Positions 1-6,791 of a stretch of DNA of 7,645 nucleotides are shown here, piece after piece. The stretch is taken from assembly GCA_021793135.1 (NCBI GenBank), contig JAJYTI010000107.1, forward strand, positions 1 to 7,645, written 5' to 3'. The stretch is from Bacteroidota bacterium (lineage in GTDB: Bacteria > Bacteroidota > Bacteroidia > Flavobacteriales > Flavobacteriaceae). Within the stretch, counting starts at the first letter, position 1, and each line of letters starts with the position of its first letter. The notes below the pieces were generated by a model. The model saw only the letters and a list, made by a program, of their open reading frames with translations. It made no database searches and had not been told where the DNA came from. The translations under genes were made by a program, and so were the position numbers.

Positions 1-485
1 ATAAAATCGAACATTTTATTCCTCCTAAAAAAGGAAAAACACACGTACTACGAATTATTCGCGATTTGGTAAACTTTGAGCCCACAAGTGATAAAACTAA
101 TGTAGCGATGGCTCTAGAACACTTTACCAATATTATTAAAAAACAGGCCATAGCTTTTATAATCTCCGATTTTATTGCTCCTCCATATCACGATACGCTG
201 AAAATTGTAGCTAAAAAACACGATGTAACAGGTATCCGATTATACGACGATCGAGAAATGGAAATTCCTAACTTAGGAATGGTAAACTTTAGAGACCTTG
301 AAACCAATACCTATAAAACGATAAATACAGCTTCTAGACGAATGCGTAAGGAGTACAAAAAGTTTTATTTAGAAAATAAAGGATATTTTGAAAATGCCTT
401 TACCAAAAGTGGTGCAGGAATAATTAATTGTAGCGTAGAAGAAAGTTACGTAAAAAAATTATTGGCATATTTTAAACAGAAATAA
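1..485 (+). CDS. DUF58 domain protein, C-terminal part (5' end cut by window)
   Basis: This is the C-terminal 160 residues of a DUF58 protein. The frame is open from base 3 to the TAA at 483-485, and coding continues left of any start, so the TTG at 66 is not a real start. The family is about 290 residues long, so roughly the first half is missing. DUF58 proteins are usually cytoplasmic with a VWA-like fold and are encoded next to MoxR ATPases. Visible family marks are the I-S-D-F strand end at 162-173 (the position of a VWA metal-site Asp), then a conserved D-R-E-x-E-I-P-x-L-G segment at about 246-279, and a C-terminal helical part with R-R-M-R-K-E-Y. The gene ends directly against the next ATG. 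The family call is firm. The partner role with MoxR is known for the family but not shown here. Confidence 0.9.
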   Translation, partial: KIEHFIPPKKGKTHVLRIIRDLVNFEPTSDKTNVAMALEHFTNIIKKQAIAFIISDFIAPPYHDTLKIVAKKHDVTGIRLYDDREMEIPNLGMVNFRDLETNTYKTINTASRRMRKEYKKFYLENKGYFENAFTKSGAGIINCSVEESYVKKLLAYFKQK

Positions 486-2114
486 ATGAAAGAATTAAAC
501 GCATTACATACAAGCCTTAATGGTAAAGCTCAAAAGCTTTACCTGCTGTTATTGTGCTTAATATTTTCTTTTTCACTTTCTACCCAGAGCTTTGCTCAAG
601 AAGTAAAAGCTAGTATAGATACTACCGATATCCGCTATGGCGAAGAGATAAAATATACTATAAGTGTAAAATTAGATAGTATACAAGATGTAGTATTTCC
701 AGAAGGACAGACCTTCTCTCCTTTCGAAACCATAGAGTTTTATCCAGTAGATACATTAACTAAAAAGCGTTTATTCGAATTAAAACGAACTTACGGAATA
801 ACCCATTTCGATAGCGGAAGCTATAAACTACCAAAACAATTTGTTTTAATAGACGACAAACCAATAGAAACACAAAGTTTTGATGTAAACGTGCACGAGG
901 TTGTAGTAGACACTATAGCACAACCTATGTATAACATAAAACCTTTTTTGCCGGTTAAACGAGCACCCTTACCTTGGAAAAACATTCTTATTTGGGTAAT
1001 TGCAGCCCTATTAATCGGACTTATACTTTGGTATTTCTTTATTAAAAAGAAAAAGAGCTCTAAAGAAGACATTCCTTTACTCCCTCCATTAGAAGAAGCT
1101 ATTCAGGCTTTCAAAGAATTGGACACTTCAACTTATTTACAACAAAATAAAAGTAAAGAATATTATAGTAAACTTACTAATATTCTAAAACGATATCTAG
1201 ATAGAGAAGTAACCGAAGATGCTTTAGAAAGCACTACAAGTGAACTTATGATGCGTTTATATGCATTCCGAGATAGTGGTAAAATTCCTTTTGATAGAAG
1301 TTTACTTCGTGATTTAGAATTAGCTTTAAAACGTTCCGACCTTATCAAGTTTGCTAATATGCGTCACGAAGAGCAATACGTAGATAAAGATCGTATTCTC
1401 ATGGAGACTATGATTGTAGAAACCGATAAGATTTTACCTAAAGAGCAAGAAGAGGAAGAAAGTGAAGAAGCTATCCAAGCCAGATTAGAACAAGAAAGAA
1501 TAGAGCGAAAAAAGAAACGCAAGGTTTGGGCAACAAGCCTAGCAGGAATTTTACTTTTAATAGGTTTAGGTTACGGTATATATCAGTATTATGATAAAAC
1601 AACTAATACTAATGATCCATATTCTGAATGGATAACTAGTGCTTATGGTTATCCTCCACTAGAAATAACAACACCAGAAGTATTAGTGCGAACAGATGAA
1701 TTCTCTATTAAAATACCAGGAACCAATGAGGTTTCTACATTCACTTCAGGAAGGCTAGATGCATCTATTTATGTAATGGTAGAAAGCCTCACAAAAAATA
1801 TAGAACAACCTCCTTCTCCAGAAGATATTCTAAACTTGACATTCGATCAATTAGAAAATAATGGAGTAGAAAATTTACTAATAAAAAAAGATGGCTTCAC
1901 TATAGAAGATCAAGCAATGGGAATTAAAGCATTTGGTAGATTTTCTATAAAAAATAAGCAAGGGAAGAATGTACCTCGTGAATATGAATTATATCTCATA
2001 AATCAAAACACAGCTTTATATCAAGTGTTAATAATTTATCCAGAAGGAGATAGCGAAAAGGAGAAAATTAAAGATCGTATAATCGATTCTATTAAATTTC
2101 AAAAAGACAACTAA
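486..2114 (+). CDS. Unnamed bat-operon membrane protein: BatD-like front half plus PsbP/Mog1-like C-terminal domain
   Basis: A 542-residue protein with no established name. Parts in order: a signal peptide (about 17-37, likely cut SFA|QE); a periplasmic beta-rich domain (38-160) like the first BatD domain; membrane helix 1 (166-186) followed by K-K-K-K; a cytoplasmic helical module (about 200-318) whose S-D-L-I-K-F-A at 284-290 corresponds to C-E-M-A-R-Y-A in BatD; a charged Glu/Arg/Lys helix (319-346); membrane helix 2 (347-367); and a C-terminal domain (370-542). That last domain starts with an F-S-I-K-I-P strand and ends I-I-D-S-I-K-F, a pattern I associate with PsbP/Mog1-type folds. The signs of flanking charges put both ends outside and the module inside. 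The ATG follows the previous stop with no gap, which suggests coupled translation. The architecture is read from the sequence; the fold names are inference. Confidence 0.88.
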   Translation: MKELNALHTSLNGKAQKLYLLLLCLIFSFSLSTQSFAQEVKASIDTTDIRYGEEIKYTISVKLDSIQDVVFPEGQTFSPFETIEFYPVDTLTKKRLFELKRTYGITHFDSGSYKLPKQFVLIDDKPIETQSFDVNVHEVVVDTIAQPMYNIKPFLPVKRAPLPWKNILIWVIAALLIGLILWYFFIKKKKSSKEDIPLLPPLEEAIQAFKELDTSTYLQQNKSKEYYSKLTNILKRYLDREVTEDALESTTSELMMRLYAFRDSGKIPFDRSLLRDLELALKRSDLIKFANMRHEEQYVDKDRILMETMIVETDKILPKEQEEEESEEAIQARLEQERIERKKKRKVWATSLAGILLLIGLGYGIYQYYDKTTNTNDPYSEWITSAYGYPPLEITTPEVLVRTDEFSIKIPGTNEVSTFTSGRLDASIYVMVESLTKNIEQPPSPEDILNLTFDQLENNGVENLLIKKDGFTIEDQAMGIKAFGRFSIKNKQGKNVPREYELYLINQNTALYQVLIIYPEGDSEKEKIKDRIIDSIKFQKDN

Positions 2115-2116
2115 TT

Positions 2117-3118
2117 ATGGGGCGTTTTGAATTTGTAAATCCTGAATACTTCTGGCTTCTACTGCTGATTCCTCTATTATTAATTTGGCAGATATTCACT
2201 TGGCAAAAAAAACAAGCAGCAGTACGTATTTCAAGTGTTTCAGGTTTTAAATCAAATGGAGCAAATTGGTTAGCAAAACTACAGCCTATTTTAGTAGTGC
2301 TACGTATGCTAGCATTGGCTGCTTTAATAATAGGTATGGCTAGACCTCGTATGGTAGATACCAGTACCCAATCTAGAAACATACAAGGTATAGACATTGT
2401 GATGGCCATAGATGTGTCGGCTAGTATGCTTGCAAAAGATTTACGTCCAAACCGATTGGATGCACTTAAAGAAGTAGCAGCACAGTTTATTCAGAATCGT
2501 AAAAACGATCGTATTGGTATAGTAGTGTATGCAGGAGAAAGTTATACCAAGACACCCCTAACTATTGATAAAGATATTTTACTAAAGTCACTACACGATA
2601 TCGATTTCGGACAAATTAAAGATGGAACTGCTATAGGGTTAGGATTAGCCACATCTATTAATAGAATAAAAGAAAGCGATGCTAAAAGTAAAATTATCAT
2701 TCTTCTTACAGATGGAGTAAACAACACTGGTTTTATAGATCCTAATACTGCTAGCGAAATGGCAAAATCTCTTGGAATTAGAGTATATACAATTGGAATA
2801 GGAACTAATGGAATGGCGTTATCTCCTGTGGCAATAAATCCAGATGGAAGTTATTATTTTGAAAATATACAAGTAGTGATTGATGAGGAGCTGATGAAAG
2901 AAATTGCCAAAGAAACAGGTGGACAATATTATCGTGCAACCAGTTCGGATAAGCTAGAAGAAATTTATGAAGAAATAGATCAATTAGAAACCACAGAAAT
3001 AGAAGAAACGGAATATGTACATTACGATGAGAAGTTTCCTTTATTCATCATAGCTGGTTTTATATTGTTAGCTATAGAATATTTATTGCGATATACGATT
3101 TTTAGAAGTTTTATATAG
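2117..3118 (+). CDS. batA: BatA, VWA-domain membrane protein
   Basis: A 333-residue BatA-type protein, a normal length for the family. It has membrane helices at about 10-27 and 55-75, a VWA domain at about 90-285 and a last membrane helix at about 307-326. The metal-ion-dependent adhesion site (MIDAS) looks complete: D99-x-S101-x-S103, T171 in K-D-G-T-A-I-G, and D199 in L-L-T-D-G. The loop between helices 1 and 2 carries K31, K32, R37 and K45, so it should lie in the cytoplasm, placing the VWA domain in the periplasm. An acidic stretch (281-298) links the VWA domain to the last helix. The start lies 2 bp after the previous stop. It is very similar in layout to the next gene, and the pair probably act together. 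The ligand is unknown. Confidence 0.95.
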   Translation: MGRFEFVNPEYFWLLLLIPLLLIWQIFTWQKKQAAVRISSVSGFKSNGANWLAKLQPILVVLRMLALAALIIGMARPRMVDTSTQSRNIQGIDIVMAIDVSASMLAKDLRPNRLDALKEVAAQFIQNRKNDRIGIVVYAGESYTKTPLTIDKDILLKSLHDIDFGQIKDGTAIGLGLATSINRIKESDAKSKIIILLTDGVNNTGFIDPNTASEMAKSLGIRVYTIGIGTNGMALSPVAINPDGSYYFENIQVVIDEELMKEIAKETGGQYYRATSSDKLEEIYEEIDQLETTEIEETEYVHYDEKFPLFIIAGFILLAIEYLLRYTIFRSFI

Positions 3119-3134
3119 TAAAAACTAGAAGTAG

Positions 3135-4184
3135 ATGTACCAATTTGAACAACCCATATATTTTTATGCTTTCGCAGTAATACCAGTATTACTGCTAGTA
3201 TTTTTTTGGGTATTGTTATGGCGACGAAGAGCACAAAAACGCTTTGCTAGTAAGATAATGCTAGAAAAATTAGCTCCAAATCGGTCCATTTTTAAAACAA
3301 CTTTAAAGGTTATTACTATCCTTGTGGCACTGAGTTTGCTGATAATTGCAGTAGCCAATCCACGGGTAGGCTCTAAGTTAGAAACAATAGAAAGAGAAGG
3401 AGTAGATGTGGTTTTTGCATTGGATGTTTCTAAAAGTATGTTGGCCGAAGATATCAAGCCAAATAGACTTGATAAATCCAAACAAATTATACATCAAATC
3501 ATCAATAAACTTAAGGATGATAGAATTGGAATTATTGGCTATGCGGGAAGCGCATTTCCACAAGTTCCGTTAACGACAGATTTTAATAGTGCAAAATTGT
3601 TTTTAAACAATATGCACACCGATATGGTTTCGTCCGAAGGTACGGCCATAGCCGATGCAGTTGATTTAGCTAACCGTTTCTACACTTTAGATGACAATAC
3701 TTCACGAGTACTTATTCTATTATCGGATGGGGAAGATCATGAAGGAGGTATAGAAGCAGTTATAGAAGGAGCAAAAGAACAAGGTATAAGAATTATTACT
3801 ATAGGAGTTGCTACCGAACGTGGCGCACCTATCCCAATTAAGGAAAATGGTGTATTGCAATATTATATACGAGATAATAACAACGAACAAGTTATCTCTA
3901 GATTAGGTTTAGAAACCATGCAACAACTTGCAAATGAAACCGATGGGGTTTATATAGATGGTACAAATACGCAAGAAGTTGTAGATATTGTACTGGATAC
4001 CCTATATAATATGGATAAATCGGTATATCAATCCGAACAGTATACCGAGTTTAAAACATATTATCAGTGGTTCTTAGCCATAGCAATATTGTTAATAGTA
4101 TTAGACACTTTATTTTTAAATCGAAAAACAGGTTGGCTACGTAAACTTAACTTGTTCAACGAAGCAAAGAACGATGAAGAATAG
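3135..4184 (+). CDS. batB: BatB, VWA-domain membrane protein
   Basis: A 349-residue protein with the same plan as BatA: membrane helices at about 9-29, 57-76 and 309-327, with the VWA domain between the second and third (about 88-290). The MIDAS residues are all present: D97-x-S99-x-S101, T170 in S-E-G-T-A-I-A, and D198 in L-L-S-D-G. The 30-56 loop is strongly basic (R-R-R at 30-32, K35, R36, K40, K45, R50, K54) and the C-terminal tail has R330, K331, R336 and K337, so both should be cytoplasmic and the VWA domain periplasmic. The start is 16 bp after the batA stop, the widest gap in the operon. The 3' end overlaps batC by 11 bp. BatA and BatB look like products of an old tandem duplication. 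This one is called BatB from its position just before the TPR gene and its D-V-S-K-S-M MIDAS. Confidence 0.95.
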   Translation: MYQFEQPIYFYAFAVIPVLLLVFFWVLLWRRRAQKRFASKIMLEKLAPNRSIFKTTLKVITILVALSLLIIAVANPRVGSKLETIEREGVDVVFALDVSKSMLAEDIKPNRLDKSKQIIHQIINKLKDDRIGIIGYAGSAFPQVPLTTDFNSAKLFLNNMHTDMVSSEGTAIADAVDLANRFYTLDDNTSRVLILLSDGEDHEGGIEAVIEGAKEQGIRIITIGVATERGAPIPIKENGVLQYYIRDNNNEQVISRLGLETMQQLANETDGVYIDGTNTQEVVDIVLDTLYNMDKSVYQSEQYTEFKTYYQWFLAIAILLIVLDTLFLNRKTGWLRKLNLFNEAKNDEE

Positions 4185-5004
4185 AAAGCAAGTAACATAT
4201 AAGAATTGGTGCAATCCAAAATGGTTTTTGGGTTGCTTGCTCGTATTTTTTATTGTAGGAACAGTAAACTCATCTGCACAAGAAGATAAAAAGACTTCTA
4301 GAAAGGCAGAGCGAGCACATTCTGAAGCTCGGAAAGCCGATAAAAAAGGGGATTTCTATCAAGCGGAAGCCAATTACCGAAAATCTATATCCAACGATCC
4401 TGAAAAAATGGATTCTAGATACAACCTAGGTACTAGCTATTACGATAAAGAACAATACAAAGAATCTTTATTACGATTTGAAGAAGCTGGAAGACTGGCT
4501 AAAGACAAAGCACAAAAACATGCTGCATATCATAACTTAGGAAACGCCTTAATGAAGGATGAACAATACCGAAAAGCGGAAGAAGCTTTTAAGGAAGCAT
4601 TGCGAAACGATCCTACAGACGAGGAAACAAGATATAATTATGCAATAGCCAAAGAACTAGCTAAAGACGAACCTGAGCCTCCTAGTGAAGATCAAAATCC
4701 GGAGGAACAAGAAGACCAACAGGACGAAAATCAAGGAGGAGATGACGACAACCAAGATCCAGAGGAAAATGAAGGAGATAACGAAGAAGATCAGGGAGAT
4801 GAACAAGAACAAGATGGCGACCCTGAAGAGGAGGAAGACGAAGGACAGAAGGATCAACAAGAAGTTCCACAAGATGGAAAATTATCTCCAGAACAAATAG
4901 AAAACCTTCTCAATGCAATGGAAAATGCAGAAAAAGATTTGCAGAAGAAACTAGAAGAACAGAAGGAGAAAGGTAAAGATGTTAAAAAAGAAAAGTATTG
5001 GTAA
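4174..5004 (+). CDS. batC: BatC, TPR protein with long acidic tail
   Basis: A 276-residue exported or membrane-anchored protein. A hydrophobic segment at 17-35 ends N-S-S-A|Q, a likely signal peptidase I site. About three TPR repeats follow at 44-77, 80-113 and 117-150, shown by Y-N-L-G-x-S-Y-Y, H-N-L-G-N-A-L and A-x-x-x-F-K-E-A-L-R-N-D-P patterns. Residues 164-232 are almost all Asp, Glu, Gln, Asn, Gly and Pro, so they are probably disordered. A short helix comes next, starting L-S-P-E-Q-I-E-N-L-L (237-246), and a basic end closing in K-K-E-K-Y-W. A lysine-rich C-terminus with a final Trp is common in BatC proteins as I know them. The start overlaps batB by 11 bp in another frame. TPRs suggest a scaffold for BatA/BatB; that is inference. 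Confidence 0.92.
   Translation: MKNRKQVTYKNWCNPKWFLGCLLVFFIVGTVNSSAQEDKKTSRKAERAHSEARKADKKGDFYQAEANYRKSISNDPEKMDSRYNLGTSYYDKEQYKESLLRFEEAGRLAKDKAQKHAAYHNLGNALMKDEQYRKAEEAFKEALRNDPTDEETRYNYAIAKELAKDEPEPPSEDQNPEEQEDQQDENQGGDDDNQDPEENEGDNEEDQGDEQEQDGDPEEEEDEGQKDQQEVPQDGKLSPEQIENLLNAMENAEKDLQKKLEEQKEKGKDVKKEKYW
4663..4869 (+). other. Acidic low-complexity tract in batC
   Basis: Purine-rich DNA (GAA, GAT, GAC, CAA, AAC and GGA codons) encoding BatC residues 164-232. The bias leaves long open stretches in other frames on both strands, including a Lys/Arg/Thr-rich frame on + and Leu/Ile/Phe-rich frames on -. Those are side effects of composition, not genes. The tract is probably a flexible polyanionic linker between the TPRs and the C-terminal helix. 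Confidence 0.8.
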
Positions 5005-5008
5005 TAAT

Positions 5009-6784
5009 ATGGTAGTAAAACGGATTTTACTTTTTGTATTTTTTGTGCTTGCTACCCTAGCAAATGCACAAGTAACGTTTGAAGCCGATGTTAGTAAAAA
5101 ACAACTCGGGCTCAACGAACGCCTACGTGTCGAATTTAAGGTTAACCAAGATGGAGACAATTTTGTACCTCCATCCTTCAACGGCTTTAGGGTCACTACA
5201 GGACCTATACAAAGCATAAGAAGTAATTATATAAATGGAAAACGCTCCTTTGAAAAAAGTTTTACTTTTGTTTTATCACCAACAGAGAAAGGAAAGGTAA
5301 CCATAGGTCAGGCCGAAATAGAGGTAGATAGAAATATATATAAAACCTCACCTATAGAAATTGAAGTTACAGAAGCAGTAGAAAAGCCTACCGATGCCGA
5401 TAACCAAACCGTAATAGCCGAAGAAGGAGTACATATAGTTGCAGAAGTATCTAAAGCCAATCCATATCTTAACGAAGGAATAATGGTTACATACAAGTTG
5501 TATGTATCGTATGATGTAGACATAAGCCAGAACTTCCGATATCTAGATAGACCAAGCTTTAAAGGCTTTTGGAATCAAGAAATAGACGGACAGAGTAATG
5601 AAGTATATAAAGGAAATTATAAAGGTCGTGAGTATCGTTATATTATACTAGAACGTGTTTTATTATTCCCGCAAAACACTGGAAAATTAACTATCGATCC
5701 TGTTACCCTAGATGTACCTATTGATGTACCTTCTAATAGAAAAGATTTCTTTGGTCGTAGATTAATGACTACGGTAAATAGAACGGTAGCTTCTAATAAA
5801 GTAACCGTAGATGTAAAAGAACTTCCTACAGAAGGAAAACCTAGTAGCTTTACAGGTGCTGTAGGGGATTTTAAAATGAATTTTTCTACTACAAAAGACT
5901 CTTTGGTTGTTCAAGAGTCGTTAAATGCTAATATTAGAATTCAAGGTAAAGGAAACTTGAAATTATTTAAGATACCTACCTTAGACTTACCTGAATCATT
6001 CGAGATTTATGATCCAGAACGGAAAGAATCTATCCGAACAAATATTAATGGTATGCAAGGTTCTATAGAAGAAACCCATACTATTGTTCCACAAAAACCA
6101 GGAAAATATACAATAGGACCTGTAGAATTCAGTTATTTCGATCCGTTAGAAGAAAAGTATAAAACCTTACGTAGCGATGAATTAGATTTAGAAGTAGACC
6201 CTTCTTTAATTGCTTCTACTAGTTCAAATAATGGTAGAACATCTGCTGATAATGGTAGAAATGTGTTACAAGATGTAGAGCAATTTAAGTTTATTAACTT
6301 AAATACAAAATTATACGATATCAAAGACCAGAGTATTTATCTGCGAACCAATTGGTATTGGATTCTTTTATTGCTACCAATAATTGCAGTTCCTATCTTA
6401 ATACTAATAGGAAGATGGCAGAAATTAAGTTTGGCAGACACAGAAAAAAATAGATTACGAGAGGCCGATAAAATGGCCAAACGCTACCTAGGAGAAGCGA
6501 AGAAAAAACAAAATGATAAAGAAGCCTTCTATGAAGCATTAGAGCTTGCTTTACATAACTTCTTAAAAGCAAAATTAAATATTCACACTAATGATATTTC
6601 TAAAGATCAAATTGCAAAGCTTTTAGAAGACAAAAATGTAAATGAAGAAACTAAAACAGAGTTTATACAGTTATTAACCAGTTGCGAAATGGCACGATAT
6701 GCTTCTGCTTCGGTAGATACTGCACAGGTAAATTATGACAAGGCGGTGGCAACTATAACGCAACTCAACAAACAAATTAAATAA
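5009..6784 (+). CDS. batD: BatD, periplasmic beta domains with cytoplasmic helical module
   Basis: A 591-residue BatD-type protein. The signal peptide (4-20) is cut at A-N-A|Q-V. Three beta-sandwich-like segments follow (about 22-122, 138-272 and 275-397), each with the P-x-x-x-G-x-x-x-I-x-P/x-V type strand ends, as in V-P-Q-K-P-G-K-Y-T-I-G-P. A linker rich in Ser, Asn and Gly (401-417) leads to a membrane helix (449-468). The end is a cytoplasmic helical module (about 480-588) with C-E-M-A-R-Y-A at 559-565. An in-frame ATG at 4979 would add 10 residues and overlap batC by 26 bp. I prefer 5009 because it lies 4 bp after the batC stop and puts M-V-V-K-R directly before the hydrophobic core. 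A purine-rich AAGGAG about 10 bp before 4979 leaves the longer form possible. BatD is thought to be a membrane partner of the VWA proteins. Confidence 0.93.
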   Translation: MVVKRILLFVFFVLATLANAQVTFEADVSKKQLGLNERLRVEFKVNQDGDNFVPPSFNGFRVTTGPIQSIRSNYINGKRSFEKSFTFVLSPTEKGKVTIGQAEIEVDRNIYKTSPIEIEVTEAVEKPTDADNQTVIAEEGVHIVAEVSKANPYLNEGIMVTYKLYVSYDVDISQNFRYLDRPSFKGFWNQEIDGQSNEVYKGNYKGREYRYIILERVLLFPQNTGKLTIDPVTLDVPIDVPSNRKDFFGRRLMTTVNRTVASNKVTVDVKELPTEGKPSSFTGAVGDFKMNFSTTKDSLVVQESLNANIRIQGKGNLKLFKIPTLDLPESFEIYDPERKESIRTNINGMQGSIEETHTIVPQKPGKYTIGPVEFSYFDPLEEKYKTLRSDELDLEVDPSLIASTSSNNGRTSADNGRNVLQDVEQFKFINLNTKLYDIKDQSIYLRTNWYWILLLLPIIAVPILILIGRWQKLSLADTEKNRLREADKMAKRYLGEAKKKQNDKEAFYEALELALHNFLKAKLNIHTNDISKDQIAKLLEDKNVNEETKTEFIQLLTSCEMARYASASVDTAQVNYDKAVATITQLNKQIK

Positions 6785-6791
6785 TATAGCT

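Noticed and set aside
66..485. A complete 139-residue gene starting at TTG 66
   Set aside because: The frame is open to the window edge, and the 21 residues before it match the DUF58 family, so this is an internal codon of a truncated gene.
821..1348. Open frames on the - strand opposite the 486-2114 gene
   Set aside because: The sequence is Ser/Leu/Ile-rich without family features, and the + strand gene there has clear signal, membrane and domain structure.
2092..3563. Open frames on the - strand opposite batA and batB (61-105 codons)
   Set aside because: They lie antisense to well-supported VWA genes, have no recognisable domains and read as shadows of the + strand coding.
4225..4281. Lipoprotein signal in BatC (F-L-G-C before the hydrophobic core)
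   Set aside because: The Cys comes at the start of the hydrophobic segment, not after it, and the -3 residue is Phe. The S-S-A|Q site at the end of the core fits signal peptidase I better.
4657..4900. Several open frames on both strands inside batC (71, 62 and 71 codons)
   Set aside because: They come from the repetitive acidic codons of batC. Their products are Leu/Ile/Phe-only or Lys/Arg/Thr-only with no domain pattern, and they sit wholly within a clear gene.
6426..6433. TAAGTTTG, matching the Bacteroidota -7 promoter pattern TAnnTTTG
   Set aside because: It is inside batD in a coding stretch, has no TTTG-like -33 element at the right distance, and a single 6-base match is expected by chance.
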